Assembly (NCBI RefSeq): GCF_029691405.1 | Contig: NZ_CP121467.1 | Span: 1,178,001-1,242,000 of the forward strand | Direction of reading: 5' to 3' | DNA: 64,000 bases | Origin: Streptococcus sp. D7B5 | GTDB lineage: Bacteria > Bacillota > Bacilli > Lactobacillales > Streptococcaceae | Shown here: positions 45,749 to 54,221 of the stretch, in pieces | Position numbering within the stretch: the first letter of the stretch is position 1 | Layout: every line of letters starts with the position of its first letter | Program-made: the position numbers and the translations under genes | The notes under the pieces: model-generated | Seen by the model: the letters and a program-made list of their open reading frames with translations, nothing else | What the model was told of the DNA's origin: nothing | Database searches by the model: none

Positions 45749-46323
45749 TTCTGACTCCCTTGGACTGAATACTTAGCTATCACCTCTTCCACTTCTGCCA
45801 AGGTCACTCCAAACAACTCCAACCGCTTGAGCAGCTGTTTTCCATTGGAATAGCCGATGCGGAGCTGTTCGCCTAGATACTCTCGGCGCCTACGACTGTC
45901 TGCTCCCGCCAAGAAACCTAGGCGAATCAAGTCACCACGACTGATGTCAAACTCGTTCTCGTTTTCAAATTGCTCTGTCACCTGAGTCAGCGCTGTTTTT
46001 AGATCTTCATAGCTGGCGTGTTCGATTCCCAGAGAACGTCCCTTGGACTTAGATTCGGGAACAGCCTCATCTCGCTTGAGAAAGGCATGCTGTACTGTTG
46101 GAATGGCCGTCATAATCATGCGACGAATCCGCTCCCCATTAAAATCTGGATCTGTAAAGACAATGACTCCATGCAGTTCATGCAGGCGCTGAATCCGCTC
46201 TATATCCTGGTCATTTATTGCAGAACCTCGTGTTTCATAGGTCTCTACATCAAAGTAACGTTTGAGATTGGCCGTATCATCCCGTCCTTCGACTACGATG
46301 ACTTGGGAAATTTTTTCTTTCAT
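45745..46323 (-). CDS. rnmV: Ribonuclease M5
   Basis: 192 aa. The Toprim domain is at the N-terminus (QVIVVEGRDDTANLKRYF, and VIVFTDPDFNGERIRR with the DxD-type acidic pair). It processes the 5S rRNA precursor with ribosomal protein L18. It overlaps tatD by four bases upstream and the SDR gene by four downstream. Its C-terminal tail SVQGSQK differs from the copy at 44.8 kb. Confidence 0.94.
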   Translation of the reverse strand: MKEKISQVIVVEGRDDTANLKRYFDVETYETRGSAINDQDIERIQRLHELHGVIVFTDPDFNGERIRRMIMTAIPTVQHAFLKRDEAVPESKSKGRSLGIEHASYEDLKTALTQVTEQFENENEFDISRGDLIRLGFLAGADSRRRREYLGEQLRIGYSNGKQLLKRLELFGVTLAEVEEVIAKYSVQGSQK

Positions 46324-47096
46324 GATTGTTTTTCCAATCCAAAAATACGCTCTGCATTTGCAGTTGTTACTGCGGCTAACTCCTCAGTCGTCATCCCACG
46401 CAAATCCGCAATAAAGTCTATCACATAGCGAGTATAGGCTGTTTTGTTTTCACGGCCACGTTTAGGAACTGGTGCCAAGTAAGGGGCATCTGTCTCTACC
46501 AAAATCTTATCCAAAGGTAACTCTTTAGCTGCTTCCTGAACATCTGTCGCCTTCTTGAAAGTCACCACTCCTGAGAAGGAAATCGTCATACCAAGCTCGA
46601 CAAACTTCTCAGCCCACTCCAGAGAACCTGAAAATGAATGCATGATGCCACCACGAGGGCCGACGCCCTCACTCTTGATAATCTTATAAGTATCTTCCAG
46701 CGCATCGCGGGTATGGACCACAAAAGGTAAATCCAAGTCCTTGGACAGCTGAATCTGACGGCGAAAAACCTGCTCCTGTACTTCCTTAGATGCTGTCATC
46801 CAGTGATAGTCCAGACCAATCTCCCCCAAGGCAACAACTTTTGGATGTTTTAGTTTTTCCAGCAAGTAAGCTTCGACCTCATCTGTGTATGTCCCTGCTT
46901 CAGTCGGATGCCAGCCAATAGTTGCGTAGAGTTGCTCATACCCATCTGCCAACTCTAGGGCCCGTTCAATGGTTGGCTTGTCAAAACCAACAATATTCAT
47001 CCGCGTCACACCCATCTCAGCAGCCAAGGCGATTTCTTCTGCCTCACGGCCTGTAAATTCTTCCACATTTAAATGTGTGTGCGTATCAAAAATCAT
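46320..47096 (-). CDS. tatD: TatD family metal-dependent DNase
   Basis: The family start MIFDTHTHLNVEEF at 47096 has AGAAGAG before it; ATG 47111 adds five residues and cannot be excluded. 258 aa. Metal ligands are in HTHLN, GEIGLDYHW, VVHTRDA, MHSFSG and ETDAPYLAP. The TIM-barrel enzyme has 3'-5' exonuclease activity on DNA and is involved in repair. An extended -10 (TGGTATAAT) lies near 47127-47135. Confidence 0.93.
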   Translation of the reverse strand: MIFDTHTHLNVEEFTGREAEEIALAAEMGVTRMNIVGFDKPTIERALELADGYEQLYATIGWHPTEAGTYTDEVEAYLLEKLKHPKVVALGEIGLDYHWMTASKEVQEQVFRRQIQLSKDLDLPFVVHTRDALEDTYKIIKSEGVGPRGGIMHSFSGSLEWAEKFVELGMTISFSGVVTFKKATDVQEAAKELPLDKILVETDAPYLAPVPKRGRENKTAYTRYVIDFIADLRGMTTEELAAVTTANAERIFGLEKQS

Positions 47097-47182
47097 CTCT
47101 TCTAACCTCATTTTCTTCCATTATTATACCAAAAATAGCATCCCTCGGCTTGTAAAAATATTCTAATACCAATCATTCTCCC

Positions 47183-47211
47183 TTGACTGCTCTTTTTCAA
47201 AGCAGTATAAT
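47183..47211 (+). promoter_or_regulatory. Promoter of the KimA-like importer
   Basis: TTGACT (47183-47188), 17-base spacer, TATAAT (47206-47211). The spacer contains CTGCTCTTTTTCAAAGCAG, an imperfect palindrome that could be an operator. The leader is short, so no c-di-AMP riboswitch of the kind that controls Bacillus kimA is present. Confidence 0.8.
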
Positions 47212-47246
47212 AACACTTATTGAAATTTTCAGCAAAGGAAAAGAAA

Positions 47247-49091
47247 ATGTTTAGAAAATTAAAATATACCTTTATCGGTCGACCACTCAAGTCTCTCACA
47301 GACGGCGAAGGGGGATTGTTGGGAAAAATGCAGGCACTTGCAATGTTATCCAGTGATGCCCTGTCTTCTATTGCCTATGGGCCCGAACAAGTCATTCTCG
47401 TATTAGTCAGTCTGTCTCCTCTCGCTATTTGGTGGAGCCTCCCTATTGGTATTTTTGTCCTCTTACTGCTCGCTAGTTTGACCATTTCTTATCGTCAGAT
47501 CATTCATGCCTATCCTCAAGGTGGAGGAGCTTATATGGTCACTCGGGAAAATCTTTCCCCTGAACTGGGCTTGATTGCAGGAGGCAGTCTCCTTGTTGAC
47601 TATATGCTGACAGTAGCCGTATCCGTTGCGTCTGGAGCTGATGCTATTACAGCAGCCATCCCTGCCCTCCATCCCTATAATCTTCATATCTCTATTTTCC
47701 TAGTCTGCCTGCTCATGCTCTTGAATTTAAGAGGATTGAAAGAATCTGCCAGCTCTCTGATGATTCCCGTCTACCTCTTTATCTTCAGTACCGTCTTTCT
47801 CTTGCTTTATGGGTTCTTTCAACTATTTACAGGTTCCCTAAACTATCAGGCGACTTCAACCATTGGGCAAACCGTTCCGAGCCTTTCCATCGTTCTCCTA
47901 TTAAGAGCCTTTACCAGTGGCTCTGCCTCTCTGACAGGGGTTGAGGCTATTTCAAATGCGGTACCATTTTTCAAAACTCCGAAAGAAAAGAATGCTGCTC
48001 AGACCTTGACCATCATGTCCCTCATTTTAGGATTCCTTTTTGCAGGCATTACCTTCCTAAACTACTGGATGGGCATCACTCCTCAAAATGGAGAAACCAT
48101 CCTCTCGCAAATGGCCAAGGGCATTCTTGGTGATTCATTCTTTGGTCATGCTAGCTACTATCTCTTCCAGTTCTCGACAGCCTTAATTCTAGCTGTAGCT
48201 GCAAATACTGGCTTTTCAGCCTTCCCTATGCTGGCATACAATATGGCTAAAAACAAGTACATGCCCCATCTCTTTATGGAAAAAGGGGATCGCCTTGGCT
48301 ACTCCAACGGTATCTTAACTCTGGCCTTTGGAGCTATGATCCTTCTTCTCATTTTTAATGGGAATACTGAACGCTTGATTCCTCTTTATACTATCGGGGT
48401 CTTCGTTCCCTTTGCCCTTTCTCAGACTGGGATGATTCGTCATTGGAAAAAGGAAAAAGGAGCAAACTTCTTAAAACCTGCCTTTGCTAATATCCTTGGG
48501 GCCATCATTTGTTATGCTATTGTCCTCATTTTACTCCTCTTCAGACTGGGTGATATCTGGCCTTTCTTTCCAATTATCCTAGTTTTAACTTTCCTCTTTT
48601 TGTCCATTCACAGCCATTACCAAAAAGTGGCAAAACAGCTACGACTCTACGAAGGAATTGAAAAACGTACCTACGATGGCAATCTGGTTCTTGTCCTAGT
48701 AGGAAATGTTACTCGAGTAAGTGTCGGAGCCATTAACTACGCTCAAAGTATCGGTGACGAAGTGTTAGCCATGCACATTTCTACTAAAGAAACGGCAGAA
48801 AAAGACCAAGAAATTCTTCAGGAATTTGCCGATTACTTCCCAAATATCACTCTGAAGAATATCAATACTAGCTACCGCGACATCATCACCCCTAGCGTTA
48901 AGTATGTCAAACGAATCGCCCAAGAAGCTAAGCAAAAAAACTACACTGTTACAGTCCTTGTCCCACAGTTTATCCCTAACAAGCCTTGGCAAAATATCCT
49001 GCACAATCAAATGAGCCTCAAACTAAAATACGCTCTCAGATGGCACGAAGACGTCGTTGTCGCTAGCTACTCTTATCACTTAAAAGAATAA
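47247..49091 (+). CDS. kimA: KimA-like potassium importer of the APC superfamily
   Basis: ATG 47247 with AAAGGAAAAG gives 614 aa (the frame opens at 47220). Twelve membrane segments fill residues about 40-470. The N-terminal KYTFIGRPLKS and ALAMLSSDALSSIAYGPEQ, then AYPQGGGAYMVTRENL and TAVSVASGADA-like blocks, match my memory of Bacillus KimA (YdaO) closely. A cytoplasmic alpha/beta domain (about 475-614), typical of KimA, follows. KimA is a high-affinity K+/H+ symporter inhibited by c-di-AMP. An amino acid permease function, the usual automatic label, is less likely. Confidence 0.82.
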   Translation: MFRKLKYTFIGRPLKSLTDGEGGLLGKMQALAMLSSDALSSIAYGPEQVILVLVSLSPLAIWWSLPIGIFVLLLLASLTISYRQIIHAYPQGGGAYMVTRENLSPELGLIAGGSLLVDYMLTVAVSVASGADAITAAIPALHPYNLHISIFLVCLLMLLNLRGLKESASSLMIPVYLFIFSTVFLLLYGFFQLFTGSLNYQATSTIGQTVPSLSIVLLLRAFTSGSASLTGVEAISNAVPFFKTPKEKNAAQTLTIMSLILGFLFAGITFLNYWMGITPQNGETILSQMAKGILGDSFFGHASYYLFQFSTALILAVAANTGFSAFPMLAYNMAKNKYMPHLFMEKGDRLGYSNGILTLAFGAMILLLIFNGNTERLIPLYTIGVFVPFALSQTGMIRHWKKEKGANFLKPAFANILGAIICYAIVLILLLFRLGDIWPFFPIILVLTFLFLSIHSHYQKVAKQLRLYEGIEKRTYDGNLVLVLVGNVTRVSVGAINYAQSIGDEVLAMHISTKETAEKDQEILQEFADYFPNITLKNINTSYRDIITPSVKYVKRIAQEAKQKNYTVTVLVPQFIPNKPWQNILHNQMSLKLKYALRWHEDVVVASYSYHLKE

Positions 49092-49096
49092 ACAAA

Positions 49097-49138
49097 AACT
49101 CAAAATCAGTAACTTATTTCTGGTTTTGAGTTTTTTTG
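49097..49138 (+). terminator. Terminator of kimA
   Basis: ACTCAAAA / TTTTGAGT hairpin followed by TTTTTTT on the plus strand. Confidence 0.85.
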
Positions 49139-49212
49139 TATGTGACCTTTAAATGAGCCCTCCATGAGTTTCATCTGAAATGACCGATTTCGTGGACAAT
49201 GCACTCTTTGAA

Positions 49213-49256
49213 ATCAAAAGAAAAGCCAGTAGACTCGAGTTCCTACTGACTTCTTT
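49213..49256 (-). terminator. Terminator of rpmH
   Basis: AAGTCAGTAGGA / TCTACTGGCTT stem on the minus strand followed by TTCTTTTG. Confidence 0.7.
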
Positions 49257-49272
49257 GTTGAATTCGTTTGGA

Positions 49273-49407
49273 TTAAGCAGCCAAAACTTTGCGTCCTTTA
49301 CGACGACGAGCTGCCAATACGCGACGACCGTTTTTAGTTGACATACGGTTACGGAATCCGTGTTTGCGCGCACGACGAAGTTTACTTGGTTGATAAGTAC
49401 GTTTCAC
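49273..49407 (-). CDS. rpmH: 50S ribosomal protein L34
   Basis: 44 aa, starting from GTG 49407 (read [15 protein letters not shown]), with GGAGG eight bases upstream. The family end is [18 protein letters not shown]. It is too short for a 60-codon ORF cut-off and is easily missed. L34 is a small basic 23S rRNA-binding protein. Here it stands alone with its own promoter and terminator rather than next to rnpA as in many bacteria. Confidence 0.97.
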
Positions 49408-49481
49408 GATGAATACCTCCTCATAGATTTTGTATTCGTTTAGCCGGCTATAAAGTGATCAGTTACTAAACATACTTTACT

Positions 49482-49510
49482 ATTCTATCTGATTCTTACC
49501 TATTTGTCAA
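49482..49510 (-). promoter_or_regulatory. Promoter of rpmH
   Basis: TTGACA (49510-49505), 17-base spacer, TAGAAT (49487-49482) on the minus strand; a strong promoter with a leader of about 65 bases. Confidence 0.8.
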
Positions 49511-49551
49511 TAGCTCTAAGTAAATGTTTCCTGCTTTTCCCTATGAAAGCC

Positions 49552-50766
49552 TTATCTACGATACTGACTCAAGAAACGTGTCATCTTTTCTTGGATTTGC
49601 GCCAATTCGTCCACACGAGGAAGGTAAACGATACGGAAATGGTCTGGTTCCTTCCAGTTAAAACCACGACCATGAACCAAGAGAACCTTTTCCTGCTTCA
49701 AGAAATCAAGAACGAACTGTTCATCATCATCGATGCGGTACATATTGCGGTCAATTTTAGGGAAGATATAAAGACCTGCCTTCGGCTTGACCGCAGACAA
49801 ACCTGGGATATCTTGAATAGCATTGTAAATGAAGTTTCTTTGCTCATAGATCCGTCCACCAGGAAGGAGCAATTCATCCACTGACTGGTGCCCACCTAGT
49901 GAAGTTTGTACGACTTGCTGGGCCAAAACGTTAGAGCAAAGACGCATATTGGACAGCATATTGAGACCTTCGATATAGCCCTTGACATGGTGCTTAGGAC
50001 CAGACAAGACCATCCATCCTACACGGAAACCAGCGATACGGTGAGATTTTGACAAACCATTCATGCTGACACAGAAAACATCTGGTGCCAAGCTTGCCAC
50101 AGGCGTATGCACATGCCCATCCATCACCATGCGATCATAAATTTCATCCGCAAAAATGATCAAATCGTTTTGACGGGCAATCTCAATAATCTCCAACAAG
50201 AGTTCCTTAGGATAAAGGGCTCCAGTTGGGTTGTTCGGATTGATAAGGACGATTGCCTTGGTATTGGAAGTAATTTTTGACTTAATATCGTCAATATCAG
50301 GGTACCACTCTGCAGCTTCATCACAGATATAGTGAACAGCATTTCCCCCAGCTAGGCTGACAGCGGCTGTCCAGAGAGGATAGTCTGGCATAGGCACCAA
50401 GACCTCATCGCCATTATCCAAAAGTCCTTGCATGGACATAACAATCAGCTCACTGACACCATTTCCAAGGTAGATATCATCAATGTCTACATTAGGGAAT
50501 TTCTTCAGTTGGCAATACTGCATGATGGCCTTGCGGGCTGAGAAAATCCCTTTGGAGTCAGAATATCCTTCACTATCACGCGCATTCATAATCAAGTCAT
50601 GAATGACCTCATCTGGCGCTGTAAAGCCAAATTCTGCTGGATTCCCTGTATTCAGACGTAAAATCTTTTCTCCGTTTGCTCGCATCCGCATAGCTTCTTC
50701 CAAAACAGGGCCACGGATATCATAAGCAACATGCTCTAACTTACTAGACTTGTTATATTCTTTCAT
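49552..50766 (-). CDS. PLP-dependent aminotransferase (AlaA/AlaT-like, class I)
   Basis: 404 aa fold-type I aminotransferase. The PLP-binding Lys is in SMNGLSKSHRIAGFRVGWM (about 242), with upstream NPNNPTGALYP and IFADEIYDRM. The C-terminal substrate Arg region is DHFRIVYLP. The sequence resembles the alanine-forming AlaA/AlaT group. It likely converts pyruvate and glutamate to alanine and 2-oxoglutarate; aspartate or aromatic substrates remain possible. Confidence 0.88.
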   Translation of the reverse strand: MKEYNKSSKLEHVAYDIRGPVLEEAMRMRANGEKILRLNTGNPAEFGFTAPDEVIHDLIMNARDSEGYSDSKGIFSARKAIMQYCQLKKFPNVDIDDIYLGNGVSELIVMSMQGLLDNGDEVLVPMPDYPLWTAAVSLAGGNAVHYICDEAAEWYPDIDDIKSKITSNTKAIVLINPNNPTGALYPKELLLEIIEIARQNDLIIFADEIYDRMVMDGHVHTPVASLAPDVFCVSMNGLSKSHRIAGFRVGWMVLSGPKHHVKGYIEGLNMLSNMRLCSNVLAQQVVQTSLGGHQSVDELLLPGGRIYEQRNFIYNAIQDIPGLSAVKPKAGLYIFPKIDRNMYRIDDDEQFVLDFLKQEKVLLVHGRGFNWKEPDHFRIVYLPRVDELAQIQEKMTRFLSQYRR

Positions 50767-50796
50767 CTTGTTTCCTCAATTCATCGAGATAGTAAC

Positions 50797-50825
50797 ATTA
50801 TACCACTAGAAAGGGATTGCGACAA
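50797..50825 (-). promoter_or_regulatory. Promoter of the aminotransferase gene
   Basis: TTGTCG (50825-50820), 17-base spacer ending TGG, TATAAT (50802-50797) on the minus strand; also an extended -10. Confidence 0.75.
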
Positions 50826-50910
50826 GTTTCCTGAAATGAGCAAGCAAAGAAAAAAACTCACAACGACTAAGTTCTCACCATCTAAACAACTAGAATACAG
50901 AAGTATTTTC

Positions 50911-51209
50911 TCACATACCAAAAGACATACCTAGAAAGATCAGCGCTAAAAAGGAATCATACAAAAGATTAAACATGAGAAAGAGCCCCCACGTGACCAG
51001 ATAGTCCAAGCGACCACTTCTCTTTGCAATCACAAATAAAATGATGTGGTAGACTAAGTGAACGAGAAGAAAACCAACAAATCCTGGATAGAGAACGGGC
51101 ACGACTCTTTCCAGCTGCCAAAGCATCACTACTTCACCTACAAGTGACGCAAGGATAATTCCATGATAAAAAAACTTATTTTTTTAGAAGCTTGAACAAA
51201 ATCTTTCAT
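50911..51209 (-). pseudogene. Small membrane protein gene frameshifted at an A7 tract
   Basis: From ATG 51209 the frame reads MKDFVQASKK and then hits seven A bases (51185-51179 on the minus strand), after which it soon stops. In the -1 frame, translation continues NKFFYHGIILASLVGEV into a 72-codon frame with three membrane segments (VLYPGFVGFLLVHLVYHIILFVI, LVTWGLFLMFNLLYD-type, ending GMSFGM). One extra A would restore a continuous protein of about 99 aa. The function is unknown. Slippage at the A7 tract, phase variation, decay or a sequencing error are all possible. Confidence 0.7.
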
Positions 51210-51316
51210 ACTTTCTCATCCCCTCGCTGTCTTTCCTACTAGCTCGTTTTCTTTTATTTTAACATATCTCCACCAAATTGAATCTCCAATAATATTTATT
51301 TAAATATGATTTTTAC

Positions 51317-51345
51317 TTTACTTCTTTAGTGAAAAGGGTTACAAT
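51317..51345 (+). promoter_or_regulatory. Promoter of the universal stress protein gene
   Basis: TTTACT (51317-51322), 17-base spacer, TACAAT (51340-51345). Confidence 0.65.
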
Positions 51346-51375
51346 AACAGTAAGAAAATTTCAGGAGGTTTCATT

Positions 51376-51828
51376 ATGGCACAACGTTACCAAAATGTTA
51401 TGGTCGCAATTGATGGTTCTAAAGAAGCGGATTTGGCTTTCGTCAAAGGTGTTTACACTGCTCTACGCAACGAATCCAAGCTCACCATTGCCCATGTTAT
51501 CGACACACGCGCTCTTCAAAGCGTGTCTACCTTTGATGCTGAAGTTTACGAAGAACTCCAAGTCGATGCTGAAAGTCTGATGAAGGAGTACGAAAAGCGC
51601 GCAAGAGATGCTGGTGTGACCGATATTCACATCGTCATCGAAATGGGAAATCCAAAAACTCTCCTTGCCCGCACTATTCCAGACGCAGAAAATGTTGACC
51701 TGATTCTCGTTGGTGCAACAGGGCTTAATGCCTTTGAACGCCTCTTGGTTGGCTCTTCATCTGAGTATATTCTTCGCCATGCAAAAGTCGATTTACTGGT
51801 CGTGAGAGAAAGTGAAAAAACATTGTAA
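51376..51828 (+). CDS. Universal stress protein (UspA family)
   Basis: 150 aa. The Rossmann-like domain has the N-terminal strand NVMVAIDGSKEADLAFVKG and the ATP-binding motif GATGLNAFERLLVGSSSEYILRHA (G2xG9xGS form), so it should bind ATP. AGGAGG lies eight bases before the start. Single-domain stress protein, cytoplasmic, role in stress survival. The gene is monocistronic with promoter and terminator. Confidence 0.93.
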   Translation: MAQRYQNVMVAIDGSKEADLAFVKGVYTALRNESKLTIAHVIDTRALQSVSTFDAEVYEELQVDAESLMKEYEKRARDAGVTDIHIVIEMGNPKTLLARTIPDAENVDLILVGATGLNAFERLLVGSSSEYILRHAKVDLLVVRESEKTL

Positions 51829-51831
51829 TCA

Positions 51832-51862
51832 TTAAAAAAGGGAGCCTCTGGCTCCTTTTTGT
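51832..51862 (+). terminator. Terminator of the usp gene
   Basis: AAAAAGGGAGCC / GGCTCCTTTTT stem with TCT loop and T run on the plus strand. Confidence 0.85.
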
Positions 51863-51885
51863 TTGTCCTGATTGGGTCACAAAAA

Positions 51886-51909
51886 GGCTTTAAACAATTG
51901 TTTAAAGCC
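51886..51909 (-). terminator. Terminator of the secreted protein gene
   Basis: A perfect 24-base palindrome GGCTTTAAACAA / TTGTTTAAAGCC, followed by TTTTTGTG on the minus strand. Confidence 0.8.
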
Positions 51910-51949
51910 TCTATCTTATTTAGAAAGTAGTCAATCTCAAAAGATTGAA

Positions 51950-53935
51950 TTATTTGTAACTGTATGCCCAGTAGTATACACCGTTTCCATCAACTACTGC
52001 TGCTACAGCTCCTTCAGTGACATTTGGATCGAGAAGCAAGTCTCTCAAACCACTGTTTGCCCATTTCTTAACGACAACAGCTGCATCTTCATCACGACGT
52101 CCAACAAAGCCTGAGCTATCGTATTGACGTGAGATTTCATTTACTTTTGGAAGTGCTTGATTTTGATAAATGTCTTCAGACCAAGTCAATTCTTTCAATC
52201 CTTGAGCTTTACGAGTCTCATTGATTTTAGCGAAAGCTTCTTTCGCTTTTGAAACATAGTCATAGTTTGTATCGTTTGTTGCTTCAACACGGTAAACAAA
52301 CTTCACATAACCAAATTCTACATCACTGTATTTCTTGTCTTCGACACCACTCTTGAGATTTGCAATCAAGACATAGTCCTTAGCGTATGGGTTTTCTTTA
52401 GTCTTCTCAAAGATTTCTGGATCTTCGATTTCCCACTCAACTTTAGCATCCCAACCAGAGTTATCAAGGAACTTAGGATTCATTTTTTCGATAACATAGT
52501 TTTTGAACTCTTCAACATTCTTGAATGGCAATGCTTGACCTGCTTTAGCAGTTGTTACCAAGTTAGTTGAGTAAAGTTTCACGCTTGAGTTCTTGTCACT
52601 GTACATGTACTCGTCATCAGCAGTGTTTTCGTGAAGTTTTGGATCACGAGCTGGATCGTTTGGATCAGTCATCCCTTGAAGTTTCCATTTTCCTCCAAGC
52701 CACTTCCAGTATGCTGAGTAACCTGTACGCTCTGAGTTAGATGGTACATAGTAGTAATGTGCACTACCGTCGAAGTAGTAGTTTTTATCATTCTTGAGGA
52801 CTTCATCACCTGGTTTACCTGGTGGGTAAACCAATTTTGGAGTGTGTCCATTTGGTGCCCAAGCCAAGTGTTCCAATCCTTCAGCTGGTTTTTCAACATA
52901 ATCAGGGATTTGGTTTTCACTTGGTTCATCAGTCGTTACTAAACCTGGCGTTGTTGGGATAGCTGGAGTTGCTGGTGTTGCTGGTTTTGGTTCTACTGGC
53001 GTTTCTGTTGATGGCTTGAATGGATCAAATTCACTATCAGCACCATTAATTGGTGGATTTTCTGGTAGGTCAACACTTGGAGTTGCTGGTTGTGCTGGTT
53101 GTGCTGGTTGTGGCTCAGTTGGTGTTGTCGGCTCTTCAGGTTTATCACTAGGTGCTGGTGTTGGAGTCTCTGGTTCTGCTGGTGTTGGAGCAGGAACTTC
53201 AGGTTGACTTGGTTGTGCTGGCTCAACCGGAGTTGTTGGTTGTTCTGGTTTTGGTTCAGCAGGTGTTGCCGGTTGTGCTAGTGTTGTATCAGCAGAATCT
53301 TTCACCAATACCCACTTACCATTTTGGTAGTAGTAATAATCACCATTGTCCAATACATAGTAATGGTACCCATTTTCGTAACGATAGTGAGGATCGTTTT
53401 CCAAGTTGTTAGTAGATGAGTTGTTATTACTATTGTTTGTCAAAGGTTTCCACTGACCGTTACGATAAATACGGAAGCTACCATCGTTCATACGGTAGTA
53501 GTGATTGCCATTCCAGTAAATATAGTTTTCATCGCTAGCAAGGTTGTTGTAATTATTCCAATAGTTATAACCATAGTAGTTGCTACTGTTGCCATAGCCA
53601 TAGTAGTTATTCCAATTATTGTAACCGTAGTTGTAACTTGGGTAATAGCTACCATATCCATAGTTATAGCTTGGGTAGTAGCTATTGTAGCCATAGTTAT
53701 AGCTTGGGTAATAACTATTGTAGCTGTAACTTCTTACAGTATAGTTTGATGTACGGCTACGATTTGCAGTAGTACGGTTAGAAGTACGATTGCTTGAACG
53801 ACGGCTAGTTCTTGTATAGTAGCTATTATTTCCATTCCAATTGTAAGCAGCGTGAGCTTCACTTGGTGCAAAAGTTGGAAGCATTGTTACAGCTGTTAAA
53901 ACAGAAGCTGTCAAATAGGTATATTTTTTCTTCAT
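51950..53935 (-). CDS. Large secreted Tyr/Asn- and Pro-rich protein with CAP-like C-terminus
   Basis: 661 aa. A signal peptide (MKKKYTYLTASVLTAVTMLP..) is cleaved near SEAHA/AYNW. Next come an Arg/Ser/Thr-rich stretch, three SYYPSYNYGYN repeats and Tyr/Asn-rich sequence (about 70-135). Two modules follow, YIYWNGNHYYRMNDGSFRI and YRYENGYHYYVLDNGDYYY, then a Pro-rich linker (about 220-345, PAEPxxP units). A third aromatic module (YYFDGSAHYYYVPS) and a C-terminal region resembling a degenerate CAP/SCP domain (INETRKAQGLKELTWSEDIY..) complete it. There is no LPXTG anchor and no GW choline-binding set, so retention at the surface must use another mode. It is not in the pneumococcal gene order I know and I do not recognise the family as a whole. 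Confidence 0.75.
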   Translation of the reverse strand: MKKKYTYLTASVLTAVTMLPTFAPSEAHAAYNWNGNNSYYTRTSRRSSNRTSNRTTANRSRTSNYTVRSYSYNSYYPSYNYGYNSYYPSYNYGYGSYYPSYNYGYNNWNNYYGYGNSSNYYGYNYWNNYNNLASDENYIYWNGNHYYRMNDGSFRIYRNGQWKPLTNNSNNNSSTNNLENDPHYRYENGYHYYVLDNGDYYYYQNGKWVLVKDSADTTLAQPATPAEPKPEQPTTPVEPAQPSQPEVPAPTPAEPETPTPAPSDKPEEPTTPTEPQPAQPAQPATPSVDLPENPPINGADSEFDPFKPSTETPVEPKPATPATPAIPTTPGLVTTDEPSENQIPDYVEKPAEGLEHLAWAPNGHTPKLVYPPGKPGDEVLKNDKNYYFDGSAHYYYVPSNSERTGYSAYWKWLGGKWKLQGMTDPNDPARDPKLHENTADDEYMYSDKNSSVKLYSTNLVTTAKAGQALPFKNVEEFKNYVIEKMNPKFLDNSGWDAKVEWEIEDPEIFEKTKENPYAKDYVLIANLKSGVEDKKYSDVEFGYVKFVYRVEATNDTNYDYVSKAKEAFAKINETRKAQGLKELTWSEDIYQNQALPKVNEISRQYDSSGFVGRRDEDAAVVVKKWANSGLRDLLLDPNVTEGAVAAVVDGNGVYYWAYSYK

Positions 53936-54048
53936 TTCAACCTCTTAATTCTTTAATTTTTAAACTTGAAAATTAAAATAATAAAAATTTGGAAAGCAAT
54001 TGTGCACAATTTTATAACTAAACCTCAAAGCTAGAGTGAACTCCTCAC

Positions 54049-54084
54049 ATCAACTTGTTAACAGGCCTGAAATAAACAAGTTGA
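54049..54084 (-). promoter_or_regulatory. Inverted repeat in the long leader of the secreted protein gene
   Basis: TCAACTTGTT (54049-54058) pairs with AACAAGTTGA (54075-54084). It is inside the roughly 200-base untranslated leader. A control function is inference. Bases 53936-54431 contain no gene I can support: only this repeat, the promoter at 54153-54181 and the hairpin at 54222-54250. Confidence 0.45.
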
Positions 54085-54152
54085 CTTTCTGCCTTAAAAA
54101 AGAGCATATTGTAGTAGCATGAGGATTTTATATTTATTCGCTTTCTGAATTT

Positions 54153-54181
54153 ATTCTAACACATAAACTTTCAAATATCAA
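54153..54181 (-). promoter_or_regulatory. Promoter of the secreted protein gene
   Basis: TTGATA (54181-54176), 17-base spacer, TAGAAT (54158-54153) on the minus strand. It lies about 210 bases before the start codon, implying a long leader. Confidence 0.65.
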
Positions 54182-54221
54182 ATAATTTGACTTGTCTTTT
54201 TTTGATGTTTTTTAAAAGAAA

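Noticed and set aside
49149-49373. 74-codon minus-strand frame overlapping rpmH
   Set aside because: It is in another frame of the rpmH region; L34 is clearly coded in the GTG-started frame.
53016-53226. Gly/Val- and Gln/His-rich frames in the Pro-rich linker
   Set aside because: Shadows of the PAEPxxP repeat codons of the secreted protein.
53501-53749. Val/Ile-rich frame antisense to the secreted protein gene
   Set aside because: It is the complement of the Tyr/Asn codon repeats; low-complexity artefact.
51950-53935. CRISPR-like or tandem DNA array in the Tyr-rich region
   Set aside because: The repeats are in-frame coding repeats, unequal in spacing, with no leader or cas genes.
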